From the NCBI GenBank assembly GCA_049841275.1, contig JASGDN010000047.1, positions 97,173 through 161,172 of the forward strand: a stretch of DNA of 64,000 nt. Reading direction: 5' to 3'. This document shows positions 27,586-35,827 of the stretch, piece after piece. Within the stretch, counting starts at the first letter, position 1. Each line of letters begins with the position of its first letter. This DNA comes from JASGDN01 sp049841275. Its GTDB lineage: Bacteria; Chloroflexota; Chloroflexia; Thermomicrobiales; UBA6265. The notes beneath the pieces are model-generated. The model made no database searches, had not been told where the DNA came from, and saw nothing but the letters and a program-made list of their open reading frames with translations. The position numbers and the translations under genes are program-made.

Positions 27586-27873
27586 ATGGATGGCATCAAA
27601 CGACTCATTACCTTTGGCATCGGCGGGGCAATCGGGACGGCCATCGGCGCGGCGGTCGCGAGCTTCATGGCGCCACAGACCGGCAAGGAGCTCCAGGCGT
27701 CCACGCACGGGTTCGTCGATGAGGTGAAGGCCGCGGGCGACAAGGCCCAGGCGGAGACCGAAGCGCGGTTGACGCAGCGCTTCCGGGAAGTGACCGGCAC
27801 GCGTGGCACCCTGACCGATGTCACCGGCCTGCCTGTGGGCAATGCCCCCGCCCAGCTTCCCCCGGCGCGGTAG
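27586..27873 (+). CDS. YtxH-like small membrane protein
   Basis: A 95-residue protein: an N-terminal glycine-rich hydrophobic helix (ITFGIGGAIGTAIGAAVASF, about 8-27), the APQTGKEL motif that marks YtxH/DUF3618-type proteins, then an amphipathic charged helix and a Pro-rich tail. Members are membrane-anchored stress-associated proteins of unclear function. Start ATG with GAGAGGGGAAAG upstream, 12 bases after the repeat-protein gene, so the two are likely co-expressed. Confidence 0.8.
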   Translation: MDGIKRLITFGIGGAIGTAIGAAVASFMAPQTGKELQASTHGFVDEVKAAGDKAQAETEARLTQRFREVTGTRGTLTDVTGLPVGNAPAQLPPAR

Positions 27874-27894
27874 GCGGCCCGCGCGCCGGACCTC

Positions 27895-27926
27895 TTGCCA
27901 GAATAGAACATGTGTTCTATTCTGGC
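27895..27926 (+). promoter_or_regulatory. LexA-type SOS box inside a leaderless promoter
   Basis: A near-perfect palindrome of 14-base arms (27897-27910 and 27913-27926) around TG contains AGAACATGTGTTCT, matching the Gram-positive LexA box GAAC-N4-GTTC. It lies between a -35 TTGCCA (27895-27900) and a -10 TATTCT (27918-27923) separated by 17 bases. The predicted start of transcription is about 27930, the A of the ATG, so the message would have almost no leader. Confidence 0.75.
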
Positions 27927-27929
27927 GGC

Positions 27930-28880
27930 ATGGAGAGGCACGATGAGGCGGCCGGATCAGGTCGCCGTGGCACCCGCTATCACGAGCAGCATGCGAAGAC
28001 GATCGTCAACGCCGTCAAGGGCATGCCGTTCCACTGGAGCGTCTCGCCGTATCGCGGCTGCATCCATGCCTGCACCTATTGTTACGCCCGCGCGACCCAT
28101 CCCTTCCTCGGGTTCGATGCGGGCGCAGACTTCGAGCACGAGATCGTCGTCAAGGTGAATGCACCGGAGCTCCTGCAGCGCGAGGTGGGGCATCCACGCC
28201 TGCGCGGCCAGACCATCATCATGGGCACGGTCTCCGATCCCTACCAACCGGCGGAACACCGGTATCGCCTCACGCGGAGGCTCCTGCGCGTGCTCGACGT
28301 GGCGGGCAACCCGGTCGGCATCACCACGAAATCCACGACCGTCGCGCAGGATGTCGACCTGCTGGCCAGGATGGCCGAGCGCGGACGCATCTCGGTCAAT
28401 CTCACGGTCACGACTCTCGATCGCGATCTGGCGCGATTGCTGGAACCGCGCGCACCGTCGCCGCGGCAGCGCCTGGCGACGGTGCGTGTGCTTGCCGGTG
28501 CGGGCATTCCGGCCGGCATCTTCTGCGCGCCGATCCTGCCTGGTCTCACCGACGATCCGGATGATCTCGAACGGCTCGCGGAGGCGGTGGCGGGTCATGG
28601 CGGGCGCTGGATGATGTCGGGGGTGCTGCGGATCGGCGATGGGTTCGCGAAGCCATTCCTCGATGCGGCGCGGCGGGATTTTCCCCACCTCGCCCGGCGA
28701 TACGAGCGGCAGGCGGCGCGTGGCTTTCGCGGCTCCGCCTCCCCGGACGATGTCGCGGAGATCCAGGGTCGGATGGATGCGATCCGTGCGCGATACGGGT
28801 TGCTCTCCGGTCCACCGAGCTTCCCGAAACCGCCTGCCATCGAACAGGCATCGCTTCCGCTCTTCGGCGTGCCGGCCTGA
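27930..28880 (+). CDS. Radical SAM protein (SplB-like/Rv2578c-type)
   Basis: A 316-residue radical SAM enzyme of the group related to spore photoproduct lyase. The cluster motif is C44-IHA-C48-TY-C51 in YRGCIHACTYCYAR. Other family stretches are AVKGMPFHWSVSPYRG before it, IMGTVSDPYQPAE, ITTKS and SPRQRLATVRVLAGAGIP. The start is ATG at 27930; an in-frame ATG 18 bases earlier lies inside the palindromic operator. A LexA-type box in its promoter suggests DNA-damage induction, compatible with a repair role, but the substrate is unproven. Confidence 0.9.
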   Translation: MERHDEAAGSGRRGTRYHEQHAKTIVNAVKGMPFHWSVSPYRGCIHACTYCYARATHPFLGFDAGADFEHEIVVKVNAPELLQREVGHPRLRGQTIIMGTVSDPYQPAEHRYRLTRRLLRVLDVAGNPVGITTKSTTVAQDVDLLARMAERGRISVNLTVTTLDRDLARLLEPRAPSPRQRLATVRVLAGAGIPAGIFCAPILPGLTDDPDDLERLAEAVAGHGGRWMMSGVLRIGDGFAKPFLDAARRDFPHLARRYERQAARGFRGSASPDDVAEIQGRMDAIRARYGLLSGPPSFPKPPAIEQASLPLFGVPA

Positions 28881-28965
28881 ACCGGCGGTAGGGTATGCTG
28901 CCCCGGTATGACGGCGGTGCGCGAACGGTACGCCGCCGGGAGTGGGCAAGCGGGATCGGAGTCCG

Positions 28966-30141
28966 ATGGATCAGGGGCGACGGGTTGGCATTGTGGGAGC
29001 GGGGCAGCTTGCGCGCATGATGGCGCAGGCGGCGATTCCGCTGGAGATCGACCTGGTGCTGTTGGCGGCCAGCGCGAACGATGGCGCGGCGAAGGTGGTG
29101 CCGCAGGTGATCGTCGGGGCGCCGGACGATCCTGATCGCATGCGCGATCTGGCCGAGCGTGTCGATGTGCTGACGTTCGATCACGAACTGGTCGATCATG
29201 CGCATCTGGCGGCGTTGGAGGCCGATGGATTCACTGTCTGGCCGTCCGCCGCGACGATGGCGCTGGCCCAGAACAAGCGGCGGCAGCGTGCCGAACTGGG
29301 CGCGGCGGGATTTCCGGTGCCGGCTTTCACTGACGTGGAGACATTCGCGGACCTTGTGGCATTCGGCAAGGCGCACGGGTGGCCGGTGGTCGTCAAGGCC
29401 TCGCGCGGTGGATACGACGGGCGCGGTGTCTGGATCGCCTCCAGCGAGGATGAGGCGCGGACGATCGTTGATGAGGCCCAGGCGCACGGGACCGTCCTCC
29501 TGGCCGAGCAGTTCCTGGCTCTCGATCGGGAGCTCGCGGTGCTGGTTGCGCGGCGGCCATCCGGAGAGGTGGCCGTGTATCCGGCGGTGGAGACCGTGCA
29601 GCGGAACGGCGTCTGCAACGAACTGCGCGTCCCCCTGGCCGCGGCTGGCGATCACGCCCGTGAGGCGGAGGCGATGGCGCGGCGGATCGCTGAGGAAACG
29701 CAGGCGGTCGGGATCATGGCCGTCGAATTCTTCGTCGCGAACGACACGCTCTACGTGAATGAACTCGCGCCGCGTCCGCACAATTCCGGTCACTGGACGA
29801 TCGAAGGTGCGCAGACATCCCAGTTCGAGCAGCATCTACGCGCCGTGCTCGATCTTCCGTTGGGGGCAACGGGCCTTACCGGTGCCGCTGTGGCGACGGT
29901 GAACGTCCTCGGTCCAGCCGACGGCTCCGATCCCGCCGATCGGTTGCCGGAGGCGCTGGCGATGCCGGGTGTACACGTTCACCTCTATGGCAAGGCGGCG
30001 CGGCCGGGCCGGAAGCTGGGACATGTTACCGTGGTCGGTGCGGACGCGGACGAGGTGTTCGCGCGGGCGACGAGAGCGGCGGCTGTCCTCGATGGAACGA
30101 TGAATGCCGTGGATGGGGAACAGGACCGGATTGATGGATGA
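28966..30141 (+). CDS. purK: 5-(carboxyamino)imidazole ribonucleotide synthase
   Basis: A 391-residue ATP-grasp enzyme that carboxylates AIR with bicarbonate and ATP. The N-terminal domain starts with VGIVGAGQLARMMAQAA. The ATP-grasp region has WPVVVKASRGGYDGRGV, LLAEQF, and IMAVEFF with NELAPRPHNSGHWTIEG, all classical PurK. ATG with CGGAG 5 bases upstream was chosen over a GTG 8 codons before. Overlaps purE by 8 bases, hence translational coupling. Purine genes otherwise absent. Confidence 0.95.
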   Translation: MDQGRRVGIVGAGQLARMMAQAAIPLEIDLVLLAASANDGAAKVVPQVIVGAPDDPDRMRDLAERVDVLTFDHELVDHAHLAALEADGFTVWPSAATMALAQNKRRQRAELGAAGFPVPAFTDVETFADLVAFGKAHGWPVVVKASRGGYDGRGVWIASSEDEARTIVDEAQAHGTVLLAEQFLALDRELAVLVARRPSGEVAVYPAVETVQRNGVCNELRVPLAAAGDHAREAEAMARRIAEETQAVGIMAVEFFVANDTLYVNELAPRPHNSGHWTIEGAQTSQFEQHLRAVLDLPLGATGLTGAAVATVNVLGPADGSDPADRLPEALAMPGVHVHLYGKAARPGRKLGHVTVVGADADEVFARATRAAAVLDGTMNAVDGEQDRIDG

Positions 30142-30664
30142 CAACGTGATGTCGCAACCACAACCACTCGTCGGCGTAATCATGGGGAGCGATTCCGATC
30201 TGCCGACGATGCAGGGGGCGATCGATGCACTCCACGAATTCGGTGTGCCGGTGGAAGTCCGCATCATGTCGGCGCATCGCACGCCGGACGAAATGATCGC
30301 CTATGCCCGGGAGGCGGCGGCGCATGGTCTGCGCGCGATCATTGCCGGCGCCGGTGGCGCGGCGCATCTGCCTGGGATGGTTGCCTCGGTGACGCCACTG
30401 CCGGTGATCGGCGTGCCGGTCGTCGCGGAGGTCTTCAAGGGGTTGGGCGGCATGGACGCCCTGCTCTCGATCGTGCAGATGCCGGCGGGCATTCCGGTCG
30501 CGACCGTGGCGATCGGGAGCGCGCGGAACGCCGGTCTGCTGGCGGTGCGCATTCTGGCCTCCGGCGATCCGGACCTGACGGAGCGGATGGAGGCATTCCA
30601 GGCGGCATTGCACGACAAGGTCGTGGCGAAGGACGCCGATGTGAGTGCCCGCTTCGCATCCTGA
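30134..30664 (+). CDS. purE: N5-carboxyaminoimidazole ribonucleotide mutase
   Basis: A 176-residue PurE class I mutase converting N5-CAIR to CAIR, the product of the PurK-coupled route. Conserved motifs: VGVIMGSDSDLPTM (about 16-29), IMSAHRTPDEM (about 48-58), GAGGAAHLPGM and the helix VPVVAEVFKGLGGMDALLS. The start ATG overlaps the end of purK. An ATG five codons later is also possible. Confidence 0.95.
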   Translation: MDDNVMSQPQPLVGVIMGSDSDLPTMQGAIDALHEFGVPVEVRIMSAHRTPDEMIAYAREAAAHGLRAIIAGAGGAAHLPGMVASVTPLPVIGVPVVAEVFKGLGGMDALLSIVQMPAGIPVATVAIGSARNAGLLAVRILASGDPDLTERMEAFQAALHDKVVAKDADVSARFAS

Positions 30665-30828
30665 TGCCCGGAGACGACCTGGTATGAATCGGTCGTCCCC
30701 AATGACCAAGTCCCATGTCATCGCGAGCGACGTGAACGGCCCCTGCGCGAAGCGCTTCCCGCGGGCCACAAACCGGAAATCGTCGGTGGTATGGACTGCG
30801 CTTTGTCTTCCGCAGTGGGACATTGCGC

Positions 30829-30939
30829 GTAGGGACGATCCTCGCAGTGGTTGCTGCGGTCGGTGATCGCCCCTACAGGGGATGACACGTCCGGACTGGA
30901 CCCCCTTCCGGGTTAGCTGTAACGCCGAGGCCGGACCGA
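30829..30939 (-). repeat. Cluster of dispersed intergenic repeats
   Basis: GTAGGGACGATCCTCGC at 30829-30845 (complement of the 18993 repeat), CGGTGATCGCCCC at 30861-30873 (complement of the 8837 repeat) and a plus-strand TAACGCC element at 30920-30939 lie together. This suggests they are pieces of one longer decayed element. Confidence 0.55.
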
Positions 30940-30961
30940 TTCCTATACACGCGGTCGTTGA

Positions 30962-30994
30962 ACGAAGGGGCCGACACGAGGTCGGCCCCTTCGT
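30962..30994. terminator. Strong hairpin between convergent purE and TauE genes
   Basis: A 14-bp stem (CGAAGGGGCCGAC pairing with GTCGGCCCCTTCG plus one flanking pair) and 5-base loop ACGAG. It lies 70 bases past the end of the TauE-type gene; no U-tract. Confidence 0.6.
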
Positions 30995-31064
30995 GTTGGG
31001 TCATGTCAGGGTAAGCAGGATAGTCCACTGAGCGAAGCATCGGATGGCAGGACTGACGGATCAC

Positions 31065-31787
31065 TCACGGCAGCAGGAGCAGCGTGCCTGCGGTGAACGG
31101 GGTCAGCACGATGGCGGAGCGGAGCAGCCAGAGCGGCGCGCGGCGCGTGAACTTCGCGCCGATGTAAGAACCGATCGTCATGCCGATCGTTGCGCCGATC
31201 AGGTGTGGCAGGGAGACATCGCCGTGCGTCGCCAGGGCAATGCCGCCGCCCAGGCTGATGAAGATGAGCGCCAGCATCGTCGTGCCGATCGTTTTTACCA
31301 GCGACATCTTCAGGATTGTCAGCATCCCCAGCTGCAGGAATGGGGTCATGCCCACGCCAAAGAAGGCGCTTGCCACGCCGCCGGTCGCGCCCAGCACGAT
31401 CGTGCCCACCGTCTGCTTCACGGTCGGGACCGCATCTGCCGGATCGTGCGCCGCGACGAGCTTGCCGCTGAGGCGCGAACGCAGGAAGACCAGCGCCGCC
31501 AGGACCCAGAGGGCGATGCCGGCCATTGGTTGCAGGATGTGCTCTGGAATCGACTGCCCGATGCCCGCGCCCGCCACCGCGCCGACGACTCCGGCGGCGC
31601 CGACGAGCACGCCAACCCGCACATTGGTGTTGCCTTCGCGGAAGTGGGAAAGCGCACCCGAGAGCGTCACGAAGAACATGGCCGCCAGCGAGGTGCCGAC
31701 TGCCTGATGGATGGGCAGATGGAAGCCGAGCGTGAGCAACGAGACCATGACGCCCGCGCCGCCTGCGCCCACGAATCCCAGCAGCAT
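31065..31787 (-). CDS. TauE/SafE-family membrane transporter
   Basis: At least 240 residues, polytopic with about seven helices; family of sulfite/sulfoacetate-type anion exporters (DUF81). The duplicated family pattern GxxGGxxSAxxG is seen as GFVGAGGAGVMVSLL near the N-terminus and GATGGVASAFFGVGMTPF near 150. The only canonical start is ATG at 31787, which cuts the first helix; the open frame continues upstream as a hydrophobic stretch (LTLIITLTIVCVLVG) to the end of the upstream gene without ATG, GTG or TTG. A non-standard CTG start there is possible. Substrate unknown. Confidence 0.85.
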   Translation of the reverse strand: MLLGFVGAGGAGVMVSLLTLGFHLPIHQAVGTSLAAMFFVTLSGALSHFREGNTNVRVGVLVGAAGVVGAVAGAGIGQSIPEHILQPMAGIALWVLAALVFLRSRLSGKLVAAHDPADAVPTVKQTVGTIVLGATGGVASAFFGVGMTPFLQLGMLTILKMSLVKTIGTTMLALIFISLGGGIALATHGDVSLPHLIGATIGMTIGSYIGAKFTRRAPLWLLRSAIVLTPFTAGTLLLLP

Positions 31788-31828
31788 CCCGACGAGGACG
31801 CAGACGATGGTCAGGGTGATGATGAGGG

Positions 31829-32215
31829 TCAGGACGGGCGCTCCCGGTCGTTGGGGAGATCGTCTAGGTCGAGGATCACGTCACCGGGACGTTCCTGATA
31901 GCGATAGCTGGTATCGGGATCGGTTGTGGTGGTGCGGCGACGGTCGTAGTCGCGCGTGCTGACATCGACCCACTGGATCGAGGAACGTGGGCGATCCGCC
32001 GGCATCGGCGTATGACTGCTGCGCCACCAGAGCCAGAGCACGATGGCGAGGGGGATGAGCAGGGCGATCACGAAGCCGACGCGCATGATGAGACTGACGA
32101 CCCCGTGGAAGAACCAGCCGACGAGAATGCCGACGATCAGGCCCGCGAGGAATCCGAAGCGAGCGAACCGCGTGCGATCCCAGAAGCCGGGAGGCGTATA
32201 GGCGTTGAAGCTCAT
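31829..32215 (-). CDS. Small membrane protein, unknown function
   Basis: A 128-residue protein with two adjacent membrane helices (about 19-38 FGFLAGLIVGILVGWFFHGV and about 43-65), then a hydrophilic C-terminus rich in Asp, Arg and Thr (residues 70-128). No known domain recognised. Start ATG at the MSFNAYTPPGF residues. It lies directly upstream of the TauE-type gene with the stop 41 bases before the canonical ATG, or overlapping if that gene starts earlier, so they are likely one operon. Confidence 0.7.
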   Translation of the reverse strand: MSFNAYTPPGFWDRTRFARFGFLAGLIVGILVGWFFHGVVSLIMRVGFVIALLIPLAIVLWLWWRSSHTPMPADRPRSSIQWVDVSTRDYDRRRTTTTDPDTSYRYQERPGDVILDLDDLPNDRERPS

Positions 32216-32362
32216 GGGGACGTTGCCTTGCCGAAACGGTCCGCAGGGAGCCGGTGCGATGCGATATCGCGGCGATCGAGGTGCGGGTCCGACGATGAGG
32301 CTCGATCGCACGTACTGAAGAGTATCCCACCAGCCCGATTCCGTGTCTTGTGGTCCGTCCGG

Positions 32363-33310
32363 TCAGTCGAGCCGCTCGGCGGTCGTGTCGCGCAGGATGG
32401 GCCGGGTGAGACAGGTCGGGCCACCGGCGCGGTTGTGCGAGATTTCGTCGCCGGTGTAGGTAAGGACCTCGATGCCGTGCGCTTCCAGGCGCGACTTCGT
32501 GACCGGATTGTCCTTCAGCATCAGGACCTTGCCGGGCTCCAGGGTGAGGACGTTCGTGCCTTGCGTGGAGAATTCCTCCTCCGGGATCTCGATCAGCGTC
32601 CAGCCGGACGTCCGCAGGAGTTGCACGAAGGACGTCGCCATCAGCGGTAGATGCACCACGGCGACCTGCTCGTCGACCGGGCTGAGCAGCGAGAGCAGGT
32701 GGAGACATTCGTCCTCGCCGTGCCAGTGCGGCAGGGAGACCCGGTAGACATCCACATCGAGCGATTGGAGGATCACCTGCAACTGATCGATGCCGGCGGC
32801 ATTCGTCCGGTATCCCTCGCCAACGGCCAGCACGTTCTGGTCGAGCCAGCACATGTCGCCGCCTTCCAGGGTGCCGGGTTCGGAGATCTCACCGATGATC
32901 GGAATGCCGAGCTCCTCGTACGCGTGGCGGGCGATCTCCACCTCGGGGCGGCGGACGGCCTTGCCGGGGCGAGTGAGGATCGCGCCCTCGTCGGTGATGT
33001 AGGACGAGTCGTAGACGAAGATCGAGTCCAGGAGGCCGGCCGGGGCGGCAGGGCGCACGATGACCTCGATGCCGGCTTCGGTGAGGATGTTCGTGAATGC
33101 TTCGTGCTCGGCCAGGGCGAGGGCGTCGTTGGGGGGATGGGGGTAATTGAAGCGGTCGCCGTCGGTGGGGGAGGTGGAGGGAGCCGGACGCTGGACAAGG
33201 ACGCGCTTCAGCGGTGCGACCATCGAGTGCCCGCCGAACCCCTGGCGCAATGGCTGCGTGGCGGCAGATTCGGTCAATTGTTCCGTGAGATTGCGTGCGA
33301 ATTCGCGCAT
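32363..33310 (-). CDS. Amidinohydrolase/dimethylarginine dimethylaminohydrolase-like
   Basis: A 315-residue guanidino-group-modifying enzyme of the arginine deiminase/DDAH/amidinotransferase superfamily. The catalytic Cys is at about residue 300 in GGPTCLTRPI; the acidic pair with His lies in EDECLHLLSLLSPVD, and the substrate-binding pattern GEISEPGTLEGGDMCWLD in the middle. The start is ATG with GAGAGGACGAGG upstream. It could be DDAH, arginine deiminase-like or N-succinylarginine-type; DDAH fits best by length. Confidence 0.85.
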   Translation of the reverse strand: MREFARNLTEQLTESAATQPLRQGFGGHSMVAPLKRVLVQRPAPSTSPTDGDRFNYPHPPNDALALAEHEAFTNILTEAGIEVIVRPAAPAGLLDSIFVYDSSYITDEGAILTRPGKAVRRPEVEIARHAYEELGIPIIGEISEPGTLEGGDMCWLDQNVLAVGEGYRTNAAGIDQLQVILQSLDVDVYRVSLPHWHGEDECLHLLSLLSPVDEQVAVVHLPLMATSFVQLLRTSGWTLIEIPEEEFSTQGTNVLTLEPGKVLMLKDNPVTKSRLEAHGIEVLTYTGDEISHNRAGGPTCLTRPILRDTTAERLD

Positions 33311-33755
33311 CCTCGTCCTCTCCCCCGCCCTGTCGATCCTGCTGCAATGAATCTGGCCGAGTTCGTTCCGGCCCGATAGATCGTCATCGTACCACGATGG
33401 TTCCGGCGATCCGGCGGGATTGGCATCGACCGGGCGATTGCCCGGCTATCGCCTGGCGGGCAGAAGGGCATGATGGCGGCGGGAGCGCACGCGGCGTGTA
33501 TGACGTGCGACTAATTGATTGCGCGGTTGATTCCGGGAGAAGCCCGTAACAGCGGGCATCTTCGCCTCCAGGCAGGCCGGCGAACTCACCGCCCCACTGC
33601 GATGAATTCCGGGAATCGCTGGTTTCGGGCCTGCGACCTCACCGGGCCGCTGCGATTTATTCCTTGCTGCACGGGGGCCTATGATGCCTTGGTATGCTGG
33701 GCACAGTGATGGTCGCCGCGTCCGGCGGATACCGCAATTGCAAGGGGATTCCTTC
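33311..33755. other. Divergent intergenic region with direct repeats
   Basis: No gene. Holds the 32-base direct repeat pair at 33579/33632 and a -10-like TATGAT at 33680-33685, 70 bases before larC. Confidence 0.4.
33579..33663 (+). repeat. Pair of imperfect 32-base direct repeats, period 53
   Basis: Copies at 33579-33610 and 33632-33663 agree at 25 of 32 positions; the shared core is CTGCGATnnATTCC. A short intergenic repeat of unknown nature. Confidence 0.55.
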
Positions 33756-34955
33756 GTGAAGATCGCGTTCTTCGATCCGTTTTCCGGCGCCAGTGGGGAC
33801 ATGGTCCTGGGGGCACTGGTCGATGCCGGTCTCTCCTTCGCCATGCTGGGGGCCGAGCTGGGGAAGCTGGGGCTGGAAGGATATGACCTGCGGCGGGAGG
33901 CGGCGAGCCAGCATGGCATCCACGGCACGCGGGTCGTGGTTCGCTCCTCGGAGACGACGCTGGCGCGCAGCTGGGCGACGATCCGGACGCTGATTGCGGA
34001 TTCGGAGCTGGATGTCCCGGTGAAGGCGGCGGCGCTGGCGGTCTTCGAGCGGCTGGCGGTTGCCGAGGCGGGCGTTCACGGCACGACGCCGGAAGAGGTC
34101 CATTTCCACGAGGTGGGTGGCGTCGATGCGATCGTGGACATCTGCGGCGCCTGTATCGGACTGGCCTTGCTCGGTATCGAGGAGGTCTACGCGGGAGCGC
34201 CGCAGGTGGGGAGCGGATTCGCGCGGAGCATGCACGGGACGATTCCGGTGCCGGCTCCGGCGACGGCGGCCCTGCTGGCGGAAGCCGGCGCGCCGATCGC
34301 GAAGCCGCTGCCGGAGATGACCGAGCACCCGTCCGAACTCCTGACTCCGACCGGGGCAGCGATCCTGACGACGCTGGCGACCTTCCAGCGGCCGTCGTTC
34401 GTGCCGTCGGCGGTTGGGTACGGATTCGGGCAACGCGAGCATCCCTGGCCGAATGCACTCCGCGTCTGGATCGGCGAGATGGAGACGCCCGCCGACCGCG
34501 TGGACGATGGCGAGCTCCTGCTCGAAACGAACATCGATGACATGAACCCGCAGTTCATGGAACTGGCGATGGAGCGGCTGTTTGCGGCGGGTGCGCTGGA
34601 TGCCTGGCTGACGCCCATCGTGATGAAGAAGGGGCGTCCAGCGACGCAGGTCAGCGTGCTGGTCCCGGCGTCGAAACGGCAGGATGCGGAGCGGGTGCTG
34701 TTCGAGCAGACCTCCACGCTGGGTGTCCGCGCAACGGTGGTCGACCGGGTGAAGTTGCCGCGGGAGTTCGTGACGATTGCGACGCGGTGGGGCGATGTGC
34801 CGGTGAAGCTCCGCTCGTGGAATGGACGGGTGATCGACGCTGCTCCCGAGTACGATGCCTGCCTCGCGATCGCGCGCGAGCACGATTTGCCGGTGCGGGT
34901 GGCGTGGAATGAGGCGCACCGGTTGGCGGAGAGCTACGTCGGCCAGAAGCGGTAA
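33756..34955 (+). CDS. larC: Nickel insertion protein LarC (pyridinium-3,5-bisthiocarboxylate mononucleotide)
   Basis: A 399-residue LarC, the CTP-dependent nickel insertase that completes the nickel-pincer cofactor of lactate racemase-type enzymes. The N-terminal motif is FFDPFSGASGDMVLGALVDAG, the middle has VHFHEVGGVDAIVDICG (metal-binding His), TPTGAAILT, and the C-terminal domain begins at NIDDMNPQ with KKGRPATQVSVL. Length fits the family. The start is GTG with AAGGGG upstream. LarA, LarB and LarE are not in the window, so they lie elsewhere or the pincer cofactor serves another LarA homologue. Confidence 0.93.
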   Translation: MKIAFFDPFSGASGDMVLGALVDAGLSFAMLGAELGKLGLEGYDLRREAASQHGIHGTRVVVRSSETTLARSWATIRTLIADSELDVPVKAAALAVFERLAVAEAGVHGTTPEEVHFHEVGGVDAIVDICGACIGLALLGIEEVYAGAPQVGSGFARSMHGTIPVPAPATAALLAEAGAPIAKPLPEMTEHPSELLTPTGAAILTTLATFQRPSFVPSAVGYGFGQREHPWPNALRVWIGEMETPADRVDDGELLLETNIDDMNPQFMELAMERLFAAGALDAWLTPIVMKKGRPATQVSVLVPASKRQDAERVLFEQTSTLGVRATVVDRVKLPREFVTIATRWGDVPVKLRSWNGRVIDAAPEYDACLAIAREHDLPVRVAWNEAHRLAESYVGQKR

Positions 34956-35018
34956 GGGCGCTTTCGACGATCTATCGCCCGGCATTGCCGCCGGTGGTGG
35001 GGTGTGCCGGATGGTGGT

Positions 35019-35681
35019 CTACACGCGGTGGGCGGTGATCTCCAGACGAGTGCCAAGCGGGCCGGCGGGAAGGGCGTTCTCGACCGTGGTGATGCGCTGG
35101 CGGAGGCGGAAGAGCGCCTGTTCTGTGTCCGGGCGTTTCAGCAGGACGGTGCCGACCATCAGGCCCGCCGCATGGGGCAGTTCCGCGATACCAGGATTCA
35201 CGCGCCGGATCGATGAGATACCGAAGCCCGCCTCCATGACGAGGCGGACGATGTCGCATTCCCGGTAGTGGCGGTGCCAGCCGGTCGGTTCCGGTTCCTT
35301 TGGTTCCTCGGCGAGCCCGGTCGTCTCCGCAAGGTAGCGAAAGAGGTTCAGCGCGTCGAGCCAGCCGGTGAGGCCGTCGACGGGGATGCGGAGGCGCAGT
35401 TCTCCGCCCGCTTCCAGCAGGCGCGCGCATTCGGTAAGGAAGGCCTGCTCGTCGTAGGTGTGCTCCAGCACGTCGAGGGCGACGATCCGGTGGATACTAC
35501 CCGACTCCCGCGGTACGAGGATGTGCTGTACGTCGGTGCTGTAGGTGTAGTCCGTCGTGGCCGAGCCTTCCGTACGAGCGGTGATCCGAGGGCCATCGCC
35601 CGTCAGGTCCAATGAGAATGTCAGGTTGGTATCGACGTGGACGAGGGGCCGGCTGGTTGGCAAGGCGGCGGCTTGGGGCAT
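35019..35681 (-). CDS. Methyltransferase-like protein lacking an evident SAM motif I
   Basis: About 220 residues, resembling the C-terminal part of class I methyltransferases: VALDVLEHTYDEQAFLTECARLLEAGGELRLR (post-I acidic loop, motif IV and the beta5 strand). The glycine-rich SAM-binding motif expected before it is absent; the preceding 60 residues look like beta strands with many Thr/Asp. It could be a degenerate enzyme or one with an unusual N-terminus. ATG start with GAAGGA upstream; the frame continues upstream but without family features. Divergent from the next unknown gene. Confidence 0.65.
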   Translation of the reverse strand: MPQAAALPTSRPLVHVDTNLTFSLDLTGDGPRITARTEGSATTDYTYSTDVQHILVPRESGSIHRIVALDVLEHTYDEQAFLTECARLLEAGGELRLRIPVDGLTGWLDALNLFRYLAETTGLAEEPKEPEPTGWHRHYRECDIVRLVMEAGFGISSIRRVNPGIAELPHAAGLMVGTVLLKRPDTEQALFRLRQRITTVENALPAGPLGTRLEITAHRV

Positions 35682-35827
35682 ACTGGAATCCTTCGGAACG
35701 GTCGCGGTGGTCCGGTGAACATGGCCTCCGGTCATCCAGCGTCCAATGATCGTCGGCCATCGGTGGAGCGTCCACCCGGACCACGGGGTTCCGCCGCGAG
35801 CGATCGTCATGGGAGGCAGGTGTTTGC

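Larger units (their letters stand above)
30665..31064. other. Repeat-rich intergenic region
   Basis: No gene. A TGTCATCGCGAGCGA stretch near 30717 resembles the widespread bacterial 'TCATTGCGAGCGA' dispersed repeat. Inverted copies of the 8853 and 18993 repeats follow at 30829-30873, then TAACGCCGAGGCCGGACCGA (30920-30939) and a strong hairpin at 30962-30994. Confidence 0.5.

Noticed and set aside
30717..30760. TGTCATCGCGAGCGA stretch as a complete mobile element
   Set aside because: It resembles the common TCATTGCGAGCGA repeat but is degraded and lacks inverted ends or a coding part in this window.
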